Source: Echinicola shivajiensis (GTDB taxonomy: Bacteria > Bacteroidota > Bacteroidia > Cytophagales > Cyclobacteriaceae). From it: DNA of 64,000 nucleotides. The notes beneath the pieces are model-generated. The model was not told the origin of the DNA and searched no databases. It saw only the letters and a program-made list of their open reading frames with translations. Within the stretch, counting starts at the first letter, position 1, and every line of letters starts with the position of its first letter. Positions 35,430-46,146 of the stretch are shown here, one piece after another. Where the stretch lies: the NCBI RefSeq assembly GCF_018642165.1, contig NZ_JAHHZM010000006.1, forward strand, positions 186,001-250,000. Direction: 5' to 3'. A program made the position numbers and the translations under genes.

Positions 35430-36053
35430 TTATTTAATGCTATTAAAAATCTTTATGGCTTCCTGGTCTGTTATTGGGTTAAAATCCATATAATAGGGGC
35501 CAATGGCATGAAAATTATTTGCTTGTTCTAAAACCAACACCTCGCTTACAAGGGGAGATTCCTCAATTTTTAATATCGCTGAAAGAGGAGATACCGGTGC
35601 TGCAACCAAAATATGTTTAGGATTTTCCTGTGCTATAAGTTTGATGGTGGCCAATATGGTATTACCCGTAGCTATTCCATCATCTACCAAAATCACCGTT
35701 TTATCCTTGATAGAGCTAGGTGCTTTGTTCTTATAATAAGCGTCACGTCTTGATAGAAGGAGGTTCCTAATGTTCTCGGTTTCCTCTGCAATATATTCCG
35801 GTGAAACATTTCCTGTTTCTTCGCTTAGAACGATGCTATTTAAGCTTACTGCACCTATGGCGTATTCCTTGTTGAATGGATGGCCGATTTTCTTGGTCAA
35901 TGCTATATCCAATGGCAAGCCTAAGGATTTGGCAATAACAGCACCAACAGGAAGGCCTCCGCGCGGAATCGCCAGAACTACCGCATCCTTTCCTTTATAG
36001 TTAGCTAATTCCTCAGCCAAAAGTTTGCCAGCTTCGTATCTATCTGTAAACAT
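35430..36053 (-). CDS. Phosphoribosyltransferase-family protein, 207 aa
   Basis: Type I phosphoribosyltransferase fold. The PRPP-binding loop is at residues 119-132 (TVILVDDGIATGNT). The N-terminal part has VLAIPRGGLPVGAVIAKSL, and KKIGHPFNKEYAIGAV follows. Such proteins are often encoded next to, or fused with, dienelactone-hydrolase-like and erythromycin-esterase-like proteins in bacterial stress clusters; both partners occur in this window. The base or other acceptor is unknown. It follows the hydrolase gene by 10 bases on the same strand. Confidence 0.9.
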   Translation of the reverse strand: MFTDRYEAGKLLAEELANYKGKDAVVLAIPRGGLPVGAVIAKSLGLPLDIALTKKIGHPFNKEYAIGAVSLNSIVLSEETGNVSPEYIAEETENIRNLLLSRRDAYYKNKAPSSIKDKTVILVDDGIATGNTILATIKLIAQENPKHILVAAPVSPLSAILKIEESPLVSEVLVLEQANNFHAIGPYYMDFNPITDQEAIKIFNSIK

Positions 36054-36063
36054 TTATATTAAA

Positions 36064-36711
36064 TTATTCTGTTATATATTTCTTATACCAATGAACAGAC
36101 AAAGTAGCAACTTGATCCAATTTTCCTGGCTCTTCAAAGAGATGGGTAGCGCCGGGTACTATTTCAAGTTTTTTAACAGTATTCATTTTATCATAGGCCA
36201 ATTGGTTTAAAGGAATTACATTATTATCCAAACCACCTACAATGAAAAGAGTGGGGGCTACCACTTTAAATAACTCCTTGTCTCCTGCTAAATCAGGCCT
36301 ACCTCCACGGGAAACAACCGCAGCAATTTTGGAACCTAAGTATGCAGCCGCATTAAGCGCTGAAGCAGCACCCGTGCTCGCACCAAAATAACCCAATTTT
36401 AATGTTGAAATATTTTCTTTGCTTTGTACCCATTCTGTTACTTCAATTAATCTTTCGGTCAATAAGGCAATGTCGAATCTTTTTTCATAGACTGTATCTT
36501 CCTCATCTGTTAATAAATCAAATAGTAATGTAGAAAACCCATTTGTATTTAAATGATTAGCTATAAAGTTGTTTCGGGTGCTTAATCGACTGCTACCACT
36601 TCCATGGGAAAAGATGACCAGACCATTTGCACTGTTAGGAACGGTCAATATTCCTTTTAATATCAAATCCCCTATAGGAATGTTGATTTGATGTGAAGCA
36701 AGGCTATCCAT
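36064..36711 (-). CDS. Alpha/beta hydrolase of the dienelactone hydrolase type, 215 aa
   Basis: Cytoplasmic serine hydrolase with nucleophile S112 in GYFGASTGAASAL (GxSxG). The likely Asp is in VGGLDNNVIP, and the His is in GATHLFEEPG near the C-terminus. The oxyanion region is VIFSHGSGSSR. First gene of a two-gene operon with the phosphoribosyltransferase, a recurrent pairing. The substrate is not known. Confidence 0.88.
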   Translation of the reverse strand: MDSLASHQINIPIGDLILKGILTVPNSANGLVIFSHGSGSSRLSTRNNFIANHLNTNGFSTLLFDLLTDEEDTVYEKRFDIALLTERLIEVTEWVQSKENISTLKLGYFGASTGAASALNAAAYLGSKIAAVVSRGGRPDLAGDKELFKVVAPTLFIVGGLDNNVIPLNQLAYDKMNTVKKLEIVPGATHLFEEPGKLDQVATLSVHWYKKYITE

Positions 36712-37353
36712 TATTGGTCATTTTTTAATCCTAGGATATTTAAGGAATTAGCCCTTATATCAAGAAATGTAATGCATATTATATTTTTGTCCCCAAAAGT
36801 ATAACTTCCCCCATGGTGTTTTTTACGTTTAATTTTGGGAAGAAATTCCATAATATCTCATATATCCTACATAAAATTCTCCTATAATCAACAGAAATAA
36901 AGAAAGTCTCACGATCCGTTTCCAGTACAGTACCGATCTCTGGGCTATCACGGTGCTAACTTAGTTTTTCAAGTTAATGGAGAAGTTCCAATTCCTCTTT
37001 GGCATATTCTATGGTGCCAAGAAAGCCATCATAATCTCTTTTTTGGAGTTTTTTACTGGTATCGCCTATTTCTAGGTTTTTTACATCACTGGTCTGTATC
37101 AATTCTTTTAATCAGTCTTTAAAGTCCTTGATCATTGATTTTTACTTTAACACATAAGCATCAAACAGACTTTGCTTGATTTGGAGATTGTCTGTTGTTG
37201 TTGTCATAATGCTTAAAGTAAATACAAATATTCTTAATGGGTGATAACTAGCATCAGGTTATCCTAGTGATTTTCATCATGCTATGAAGGTTTGAGTATC
37301 ATGGAATTATAAATTGTTTTTATGGAGATTGTAATAAACAAATTAAACCTAGG
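36712..37353 (+). other. Gene-poor region, 642 bases, with decayed coding remains
   Basis: Holds the pseudogene fragment at 36974-37207 (-). Another - strand open stretch, about 36779-36955, reads SPEIGTVLETDRETFFIS and continues to a stop at 36779, without a start; it may be a second remnant. No promoter pair identified for the + strand gene at 37354. Confidence 0.45.
36974..37207 (-). pseudogene. Degraded small gene, about 75 codons, with in-frame stops and a frameshift
   Basis: From an ATG at 37207 the - strand reads MTTTTDNLQIKQSLFDAYVL, K, then TAA. After a frame change near 37140 it continues MIKDFKD, TGA, LKELIQTSDVKNLEIG, DTSKKLQKRDYDGF, LGTIEYAKEELELLH and a stop at 36974. Both halves have the even charge pattern of a small helical cytoplasmic protein. 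Family not recognised. TGA where TGG would give FKDWLKEL suggests a point mutation. Confidence 0.5.
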
Positions 37354-37860
37354 ATGATGATAATTATGGTAATGGGCCTTCCAGGAACAGGGAAAAGCTA
37401 TTTGGCTTCTAAGTTGGCTGATAGGCTTGGTGGTGTACTTCTTAAAAGTGATGTGGTCAGAAAGGAATTGGGGCTATCAAATCAATATAGCAAAAGGGAT
37501 AAAATGAAAGTCTATAAAGAAATGGAAAGAAGGGCAAAGTTGGTATTAGATAAGGGGATTCCCGTCGTTCTGGATGCCACTTTTTACCTCATAGAAACCA
37601 GGGTGCCCTTTTTTCAACTGGCCACTAATCAACATACCTCTTTGGTCAAAATATTGGTAAAAGCGGAGGAGAATTTAATCTCAAAAAGAATGGAAAAACC
37701 AAGGCCTGATAGTGAGGCGAACTTTAGTGTTTACCTTAAAATAAAGAAGGCTTTTGACCCTGTTTTACACCCTTATCTTCAATTGACTTCCAACAACTCT
37801 AATATAAAGGCCATACTTCAGCAAGCCCTAAACTACATTCAATTGGGTGAAAAGGTATAA
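37354..37860 (+). CDS. P-loop ATP-binding protein, AAA_33/kinase-like, 168 aa
   Basis: Walker A GLPGTGKS at residues 8-15, followed by LLKSDVVRKELG, a KSD(x)xR substrate-side motif of small-molecule and nucleic-acid kinases in the AAA_33 group. VVLDATFYLIETR supplies the Walker B-like Asp, and KRMEKPRPDSEANFSVYLK has the LID-like arginines. Likely a cytoplasmic kinase of a small metabolite; target unknown. Related domains are common in stress and universal-stress gene clusters. Monocistronic. Confidence 0.85.
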   Translation: MMIIMVMGLPGTGKSYLASKLADRLGGVLLKSDVVRKELGLSNQYSKRDKMKVYKEMERRAKLVLDKGIPVVLDATFYLIETRVPFFQLATNQHTSLVKILVKAEENLISKRMEKPRPDSEANFSVYLKIKKAFDPVLHPYLQLTSNNSNIKAILQQALNYIQLGEKV

Positions 37861-40015
<2,155 letters not shown>

Positions 40016-40019
<4 letters not shown>

Positions 40020-40333
40020 AACCGGGGGAAAATGAAAAGTTTAAGGAAACTGTAGCTGAAAAAGAAGACCGTAAAATCAAAGCTCAAAAGAGACCTATCA
40101 GAAGTATTTGGTTTGGCTTTAGCCTTTTTGGAATAGTGGGGTGGTCTGTTATGGTACCAGCTGTCCTGGGAGCACTATTGGGAATTTGGCTTGATTCTAA
40201 GTTCTCTAGTCAATACTCTTGGACCTTGTCCTTCTTGGTGTTTGGGATTGGTCTGGGCGCCTTAAATGCCTGGTACTGGATAAGAAAAGAAGGGAATGAA
40301 ATAAAGGATGATAACCATCAGGAGAATAATTGA
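40016..40333 (+). CDS. atpQ: N-ATPase accessory membrane protein AtpQ (AtpI/AtpZ-like), 105 aa
   Basis: Two transmembrane helices (about residues 37-60 and 67-85), with a charged N-terminal tail and the segment GWSVMVPAVLGALLGIWLDSK, less its end, typical of AtpI/AtpZ-like proteins. Its place between atpC and atpR is the diagnostic N-ATPase position. Likely helps rotor assembly; that role is inferred from family knowledge. Starts inside the atpC stop. Confidence 0.9.
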
Positions 40334-40334
40334 A

Positions 40335-40658
40335 ATGGAAGAGTTGATCATCAAAATAATTCTTAAAGCATTGGGAGGTGCAGTATTGGGCCTCGTTTTC
40401 TGGGCTGGTCTATTATGGACGATTCAATATGGTTTCAAGTCAAAATATTATGCGATTTTATATCCTATGAGTTTCTTTTTCCGCTTGGTCATAGTAATGC
40501 TTGGATTTTATTATTTGGCCGAAACAGATTGGGTTGATCTCTTGGCTGCTTTCTTAGGATTTTTGGGCATTAGATTGGTCTTTTTGAGAAGTATCAAAAG
40601 CCAAATGAAATATAGGGTCAATGATGGGAAGGAGGTGGATGATGAGGTTAAGTCCTGA
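40335..40658 (+). CDS. atpR: N-ATPase accessory membrane protein AtpR, 107 aa
   Basis: Three hydrophobic helices. The second contains SFFFRLVIVMLGFYYL with a membrane-embedded Arg, a feature of the AtpR family found only in N-ATPase operons; this Arg has been suggested to face the c-subunit carboxylates. The ATG at 40335 follows the atpQ stop by one base; an earlier ATG at 40308 lies inside atpQ and adds a non-family leader. The 3' end overlaps atpB by 17 bases. Confidence 0.9.
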   Translation: MEELIIKIILKALGGAVLGLVFWAGLLWTIQYGFKSKYYAILYPMSFFFRLVIVMLGFYYLAETDWVDLLAAFLGFLGIRLVFLRSIKSQMKYRVNDGKEVDDEVKS

Positions 40659-41328
40659 TGACTGGATATTCTGGGAATATGGAATATTTAAGTTAAACGC
40701 GACCATTGTATTTACCTGGCTAATCATGTTTATAATGGTATTGGGGTCTATTTTGATCACCAGAAGTTTAAAAAAAGGAATAAAAATTTCGGGCTGGCAA
40801 TGTGTTTTGGAAATATTAATACTTCAAATGCAAAAACAGATTAAAGCAATCGGAATTGCTAAACCGGAAAAATATTTAAACTTTTTGGGTACACTATTTC
40901 TCTTTATTGCCATTTCCAATTTATGTACCCTTTTTCCTGGCTATGAGCCACCCACAGGCTCACTTTCTACTACTGCTGCCTTGGCTTTGACTGTTTTTGT
41001 GGCAGTACCGGCTTATGGGGTGGCAGAGTTGGGGCTTGGGAGGTATCTGAAAACTTACCAAAGGCCTAGTTGGTTGATGCTGCCATTTAATATAATAAGC
41101 GAATTGACCAGGACACTTTCTCTGGCCGTCAGGCTGTTTGGAAATATGATGAGTGGGGCCATGATTGTGGCGGTTTTGGTCGCTATCGTGCCCTTTTTTT
41201 TCCCGGTAATCATGCAGGTGCTTGGCTTGCTTACCGGCATGGTACAGGCCTATATATTCAGCATATTGGCTACTGTTTACATAGCTGCTGCAACACGTAG
41301 AGAAGAAATTTTAGATCAACAATTATAA
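40642..41328 (+). CDS. atpB: N-ATPase subunit a, 228 aa
   Basis: Membrane stator with five to six helices. The essential Arg lies in LSLAVRLFGNMMSG, and the C-terminal helix ends QAYIFSILATVYIAAAT, the conserved Gln/Tyr region of the half-channels. The ATG at 40642 (MRLSPDDWIFWEYG) is preferred over 40621, whose leader MMGRRWM has no family counterpart. Lies within the continuous overlap chain of the operon. Confidence 0.94.
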   Translation: MRLSPDDWIFWEYGIFKLNATIVFTWLIMFIMVLGSILITRSLKKGIKISGWQCVLEILILQMQKQIKAIGIAKPEKYLNFLGTLFLFIAISNLCTLFPGYEPPTGSLSTTAALALTVFVAVPAYGVAELGLGRYLKTYQRPSWLMLPFNIISELTRTLSLAVRLFGNMMSGAMIVAVLVAIVPFFFPVIMQVLGLLTGMVQAYIFSILATVYIAAATRREEILDQQL

Positions 41329-41336
41329 TAAATTTT

Positions 41337-41624
41337 ATGCTTATGGATTCGGTAACAATTATAGGAATGGTTTCGATCATTACGGCGGGTTTTACTACCG
41401 CCATTGGCTGTATTGCACCTGCATTTGCAGAAGGAAAGGCTGTGGCCTCTGCGATGAGTTCATTGGCTCAACAACCTGATGCTGCTTCAACAATGACCAG
41501 GACACTATTTGTCGGTTTGGCAATGATCGAGTCCACTGCGATTTATGCATTGGTAGTGGCCATGATTATCATTTTTGCCAACCCTTTTTGGAATTATTTC
41601 ATCACCAATGCCCCGGGTGGATAG
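41337..41624 (+). CDS. atpE: N-ATPase subunit c (rotor proteolipid), 95 aa
   Basis: Two-helix hairpin with the loop QQPDA. The ion carboxylate is E65 in IESTAIY, followed by S66, T67 and Y70, the residue set known from Na+-binding c-rings. Aligned to the Ilyobacter c subunit, the helix-1 position of Gln32 is E32 here (APAFAEGKA), giving two carboxylates per site. Sequence alone does not settle Na+ against H+ coupling, since a Burkholderia N-ATPase c17 ring was reported H+-specific. The start at 41337 has a second ATG two codons later. Confidence 0.95.
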   Translation: MLMDSVTIIGMVSIITAGFTTAIGCIAPAFAEGKAVASAMSSLAQQPDAASTMTRTLFVGLAMIESTAIYALVVAMIIIFANPFWNYFITNAPGG

Positions 41625-41627
41625 GTC

Positions 41628-42443
41628 ATGCTGATAGATTGGTTTACCATATTGGCGCAGGTAATAAATTTTCTGGTCTTGGTCTTGCTATTAAAGCGTT
41701 TCCTCTACCGACCTATACTCAAGGCGGTACATGATAGGGAGGAAAAAATCAGACAGGAACTAGAAAAATCAGAAAAGGTATTATATGAAGCCAATAGTGA
41801 GCTAAAAAGCTATCAGAAAAAAAACGCAGAATTTGAGCAGGAAAAGCAGAAAATGCTCCAAGTAGTTGAGGATGAGGCAAGGAAGAAAAAGGAGGAGCTC
41901 ATAAAACTTGCCAAGGAAGAAGTAAAAATATTGAGTGAAAGGTTGAAGGATTCATTGGACAGGGAACAGAGAGGGCTTCAAGATGAAATCTATAAAAAAA
42001 TGGTTCGGGAAATTTTCCTTATGTGCAAAAAACTATTGGGTGAATTGGCCAATGTCAAATTGGAAGCACTAATGGCTGATGTCTTTTTAGATCGTATTGG
42101 CGATAAGAAGCAACAAGTGGATGGACAACTTTTTGAAGGTCTAAAGTCTGCTTCCGGTCCAATAATACTTCAAAGCAGCTTTGTGCTTCCAGATAGTCTT
42201 CAGGAAAGTTTTAAAGAAAAATTGGAAGCATTAGTAGGGCGTTCCGTGAATTTGAGATTTGAAACCTCTTCAGAAAACATAAGTGGTTTTACACTTAAAA
42301 CCCAAAACTATCAATATAGCTGGAACTTGATGGAATACTTGGAAAGATGGGAAGATAAGGTCCAGGATACCTTGAATAACAGTATTTTGGGTAAATCAGG
42401 GAAATTAGAATCTAAAGACCAAGACCATGGAAAACCTATTTGA
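41628..42443 (+). CDS. atpF: N-ATPase subunit b with C-terminal delta-like extension, 271 aa
   Basis: One N-terminal membrane helix (residues 5-22), then a long charged coiled coil (about 35-130) with the b-type start KRFLYRPILKAVHDREEKI, less two residues. From about residue 165 a compact domain (GPIILQSSFVLPDSLQESF, then ISGFTLKTQNYQYSWNLMEYL) resembles the C-terminal part of delta. No separate delta gene exists in the operon, so this subunit probably replaces it. Overlaps atpA by 17 bases. Confidence 0.92.
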   Translation: MLIDWFTILAQVINFLVLVLLLKRFLYRPILKAVHDREEKIRQELEKSEKVLYEANSELKSYQKKNAEFEQEKQKMLQVVEDEARKKKEELIKLAKEEVKILSERLKDSLDREQRGLQDEIYKKMVREIFLMCKKLLGELANVKLEALMADVFLDRIGDKKQQVDGQLFEGLKSASGPIILQSSFVLPDSLQESFKEKLEALVGRSVNLRFETSSENISGFTLKTQNYQYSWNLMEYLERWEDKVQDTLNNSILGKSGKLESKDQDHGKPI

Positions 42444-43938
42444 TCCACTGTTCAGGGATTTGGAGAAAGTCAGATCTGAATATGCTCCGGGTGTTAGTAG
42501 CAAAGAAATAGGTAAGGTAAAGGCTATATACCAAGGTGTAGTATTAGTGGATGGGTTACCCGGCACTGGAAATGAGGAATTGTTGAAATTTCAAGGGGGG
42601 CTTTATGGGATGGCATTTAACCTTGATCCAGATGCCATAGGCGTAGTCCTATTGGGTGAAATTAAGAATTTGCAGGTTGGGGATAAAGTGGAAAGAACAG
42701 GAAAGGTTGTAGATATTCCTGTGGGATCGGCTTTGCTTGGAAGGGTTATTGATCCGCTTGGCTTTGCATTGGACAATAAAGGTTTATTGGAGCAAAGTTC
42801 ACGATCACCTGTGGAGAGACCTTCACCTCCGATTACTGACCGAGCTCCAGTAAGTAGGCCTTTGCAAACAGGGATCAAGGTGATTGATGCTTTTATTCCA
42901 GTGGGTAGAGGGCAGCGGGAATTAATACTGGGTGATCGACAAACTGGAAAAACGGCTATAGCCGTTAATACCATCTTAAATCAAAAAGACAAGGAAGTCA
43001 TCTGTATATATTGTGCCATAGGTCAGCAGGCTGCTTCGGTAACCAAAACTTTGGCTGTTCTGGATGCTCATCAGGCAATGGACTATACCATTGTAATGAT
43101 TAGCCAAGGAAATGATCCGCCAGGCTTGATTTACTTAGCTCCATATGCAGCTACTAGTATCGGGGAGTACTTTATGGAAATGGGTAAGGATGTTCTTATC
43201 GTATATGATGATTTGACACACCATGCCAGGGCCTATAGGGAAATATCATTGTTGCTTCGAAGGCCGCCTGGAAGGGAGGCATTTCCGGGTGATATTTTTT
43301 ACATCCATGCCCGGCTTTTGGAAAGAGGTACCCAGCTGAATAATGAAAGGGGCGGTGGATCATTGACGGCCTTACCGATTATAGAAACAGAAGGGCAGAA
43401 CCTTGCGGCTTATATCCCTACAAATCTTATTAGTATTACAGATGGTCAAATTTACCTTTCTCCAAAGCTGTTTGAACAAGGGATGTTACCTGCAGTGGAA
43501 GTAGAAAAATCTGTCTCTAGGGTAGGAGATAAGGCCCAAAGACCAGCCTATAGAGGGCTGGCTTCCCCGCTTAAGTTAGCTTATATCCAGTATAAAGAAT
43601 TGGAAGTCTTTATGCGTTTTGGTACCCGAATGGATGACCAGACCAAAAAATATATAGCCCATGGGCAAAGGATTCAGGAATTTCTGTTTCAGATGGAATT
43701 TGACCCTGTATCACTTCCAGAACAGATAATAATATTAACTGCCTTATCTGATGGCCTTTTGGATAAGATTCCTTTGGAAAAGTTAAAACAAACTGAGAAA
43801 ATCCTTCGGAAAGCGGCTAGACTGCTCCCAGAAGATCTATTGGACAGAATGAATTCATCTGAAACCTTCTCAGAAAAAGATAGGGAAACCCTTGCGGAGT
43901 TGGCTGACATGTGGCTTAAAAGATTCTATATCGAATAG
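42427..43938 (+). CDS. atpA: N-ATPase subunit alpha, 503 aa
   Basis: Non-catalytic nucleotide-binding subunit. Walker A GDRQTGKT is at residues 169-176; VIVYDDLTHHARAYREIS gives Walker B and the conserved loop; the arginine-finger region is NLISITDGQIYLSP with SVSRVGDKAQ. The C-terminal helical domain is complete. Sits between b and gamma as in other N-ATPases. Confidence 0.96.
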   Translation: MENLFDPLFRDLEKVRSEYAPGVSSKEIGKVKAIYQGVVLVDGLPGTGNEELLKFQGGLYGMAFNLDPDAIGVVLLGEIKNLQVGDKVERTGKVVDIPVGSALLGRVIDPLGFALDNKGLLEQSSRSPVERPSPPITDRAPVSRPLQTGIKVIDAFIPVGRGQRELILGDRQTGKTAIAVNTILNQKDKEVICIYCAIGQQAASVTKTLAVLDAHQAMDYTIVMISQGNDPPGLIYLAPYAATSIGEYFMEMGKDVLIVYDDLTHHARAYREISLLLRRPPGREAFPGDIFYIHARLLERGTQLNNERGGGSLTALPIIETEGQNLAAYIPTNLISITDGQIYLSPKLFEQGMLPAVEVEKSVSRVGDKAQRPAYRGLASPLKLAYIQYKELEVFMRFGTRMDDQTKKYIAHGQRIQEFLFQMEFDPVSLPEQIIILTALSDGLLDKIPLEKLKQTEKILRKAARLLPEDLLDRMNSSETFSEKDRETLAELADMWLKRFYIE

Positions 43939-43945
43939 GTAAATC

Positions 43946-44833
43946 ATGAGTGAATATTTGGAAGTCATAGCAAATAAGATCAATAAAGGAGAGGAAATCT
44001 TTACTTTGGTCCGATCCATGAAGGCTTTGGCCTCCACCAATATTAATCAATATGAGCTGGCTATGGAGGCTTTAACGGATTATTATAGAACCGTTCAACT
44101 GGGGTTATCCATAAGCCTTAGGGATGTTCATCAATTCAATTTTCAAGATGGTGATTTTATAAAAAGTAAATCTGTACAGGTTTTGGTTTTTGGTTCTGAC
44201 CAGGGTTTAGTGGGGAGATTCAATGAAGTGATTGCTGAAAAAGTACTCAGGTTTTTTAATGATTTCCCATTGGATAAAACTAAGATATGGGCTGTTGGAG
44301 ATAGGATTGCAGGTCATTTGACCGATCGTCATTTGAATATAGAGGGAGTATTGGAATTACCTACTTCTGTCCATGGAATCACTTCCTTGGTGACTGAAAT
44401 ATTGGATACTATCCCTTTGAGTACCATATATATTTTTTACAACCAGCCAGTAATGAAAAATTTTTTATTTCAGCCCTATCAAGAGCAGTTACTTCCTTTG
44501 GACAAGGAGTGGTTAGAAAATCTTGAAAAAAATACCTGGCCAAGCAATAGAATACCGGAAATTATGGGGGATAGGGAAAAGACCCTTGGGCTGTTGGTAA
44601 GGGAATACCTATTTGTTTCTCTATATAGGGCTTGCGCAAGTTCTCTCACTAGTGAAAATACCAGTCGTTTAGCTTCAATGCAGAGAGTCGAGAAAAACAT
44701 CCGTGAGTTTTTGGAAAATCTCCAAGAACTTTATTATCAAAAGCGGCAAGAAGTTACTGACAATGAATTATTTGACCTCATCTCTGGTTTTGAAGCCCTA
44801 AGAAATGATCTGGATAAACGAGACTTGTTTTGA
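43946..44833 (+). CDS. atpG: N-ATPase subunit gamma, 295 aa
   Basis: Central shaft. The N-terminal helix MSEYLEVIANKINKGEEIF and the C-terminal helix (SLTSENTSRLASMQRVEKNI) would form the coiled coil inside the head. The core Rossmann-like part has VQVLVFGSDQGLVGRFNE. Diverged from housekeeping gamma, as is usual for N-ATPases. Last gene of the nine-gene operon. Confidence 0.92.
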   Translation: MSEYLEVIANKINKGEEIFTLVRSMKALASTNINQYELAMEALTDYYRTVQLGLSISLRDVHQFNFQDGDFIKSKSVQVLVFGSDQGLVGRFNEVIAEKVLRFFNDFPLDKTKIWAVGDRIAGHLTDRHLNIEGVLELPTSVHGITSLVTEILDTIPLSTIYIFYNQPVMKNFLFQPYQEQLLPLDKEWLENLEKNTWPSNRIPEIMGDREKTLGLLVREYLFVSLYRACASSLTSENTSRLASMQRVEKNIREFLENLQELYYQKRQEVTDNELFDLISGFEALRNDLDKRDLF

Positions 44834-44990
44834 AGAACATTTGTGCATAACAAATTTATAGTACTTGTAATTTGTGCCTGGTTTAAATCTTTCAAAACTA
44901 ATAGTCCTTTGTGAGCAATATATTGCTTTTAGATGATGGTTATCATTCAATAAGTTGTCAATTAATAGGAGATTAAGAGAAAAAAAGGCC

Positions 44991-45452
44991 ATGAAAAAGG
45001 AGAATGAATTTAATAAATTATCAGCTTCAAACATTAAAGATGAAGCAGAAAGAAATTGGGAGAAACTATATGATGATGTACATCTCTTTATGTCTGATAT
45101 AGAGTTTCTTGCAGACGAGTTTAACTTCTTTAAAATATTAATTAACAAATATTTCATCTGGTTGAACGCACCAAAGTTTATTTCCAAAAATCGCTATTAT
45201 GTAGAAACCTTGTCCACATTGGAGAAACGCCAGTTGAGCTTAAGTAAACGGTTGAAAAAGCATATGAGCGATATAAGTGAGCAAATAAAATCCAATAAGG
45301 AAAAACCTTCTCAAGAGATTATTGAAGATCATTTGGAATTGAAAATTATGGAGAAGGAACTGGTCAAAGAAGTCCGCTTATTAAAAAAAGATATATTCAA
45401 ATTGACCGAAAAAAGTTTGATGGATATGAAAGGAGATCATTTATTGGGATAA
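44991..45452 (+). CDS. Coiled-coil protein of unknown function, 153 aa
   Basis: Not recognised. Entirely helical and charged, no signal peptide. An N-terminal helix contains IEFLADEFNFFKILINKYF; a second region about residues 70-140 is heptad-like (LSLSKRLKKHMSDISEQIK). It resembles the next protein in layout: an aromatic-rich EF/DF-F-K/Q-x-L-L helix, a 10-residue gap, then long coiled coil. The ATG at 44991 is preferred to an upstream non-ATG start at 44955. It follows atpG by about 160 bases on the same strand, so association with the N-ATPase is possible. Confidence 0.75.
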   Translation: MKKENEFNKLSASNIKDEAERNWEKLYDDVHLFMSDIEFLADEFNFFKILINKYFIWLNAPKFISKNRYYVETLSTLEKRQLSLSKRLKKHMSDISEQIKSNKEKPSQEIIEDHLELKIMEKELVKEVRLLKKDIFKLTEKSLMDMKGDHLLG

Positions 45453-45652
45453 AATAATGCCGTTTTAATTAAAAGTTATAATCCTTTTCCACTTTGGAAA
45501 ACCAAGAGGCTAATTATGGATATCTTGAAAATAGCACCAAGATGGATGTGATTTAAGCTCATTATTATCCTACAACGATATATATGTTGCTTATTGATGA
45601 TGTCAATCATTTATGAAGATATATTGACTTGTTAAGTTTAAATAAAAAAGGA

Positions 45653-46069
45653 ATGGAAACTACAAAGACCATAGCAAATGGAGAGCTAAATGAAAGTTCT
45701 TTGAGAGCAAAGCACAGGAGTACTGCTGAGTGGTTGTCGGCTATTTCATTTTGGAAAAAAGAGATGGATTTCTTTCAGAAATTACTTGACCGATATTCAG
45801 GAAGTTTCACATCTGTTGGGGATAAGCAGAAAATCGATCATTTTCAGAATCTTATCATATTTTATAATGGAGAGCTTTTGGAAACCTTTAAGTCAAAAGT
45901 AAGGTCACATGATAAGCGATTATTTAATATGGTAAAAAAGATAGAAGAGCTAAATAGGGAGTACGAAATAGAACATCAAGACTTAATGGAGGAAATGGAA
46001 TCAGTGAACAAGCAGATCTATTCCTATCATGATGAGCTTTTTGGTTTTATTGAAAAAGCGATTAAGTAG
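45653..46069 (+). CDS. Coiled-coil protein of unknown function, 138 aa, probable paralogue of the preceding gene
   Basis: Not recognised. Helical and charged. WKKEMDFFQKLLDRY aligns by eye with FLADEFNFFKILINKY of the previous protein, and both then have an LE/LL-x-F/L...H coiled coil. The end, KQIYSYHDELFGFIEKAI, less nothing else, is amphipathic. The ATG at 45653 is chosen; a TTG eight codons earlier is weaker. Downstream of the N-ATPase operon and upstream of a PEBP gene. Confidence 0.75.
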   Translation: METTKTIANGELNESSLRAKHRSTAEWLSAISFWKKEMDFFQKLLDRYSGSFTSVGDKQKIDHFQNLIIFYNGELLETFKSKVRSHDKRLFNMVKKIEELNREYEIEHQDLMEEMESVNKQIYSYHDELFGFIEKAIK

Positions 46070-46146
46070 TAATGTGGAGCCTACCCAAAAAATGGTTTCC
46101 TAAAAAATAATTTTTATTGGACATCATAAGATCAAAGGATAATGCT

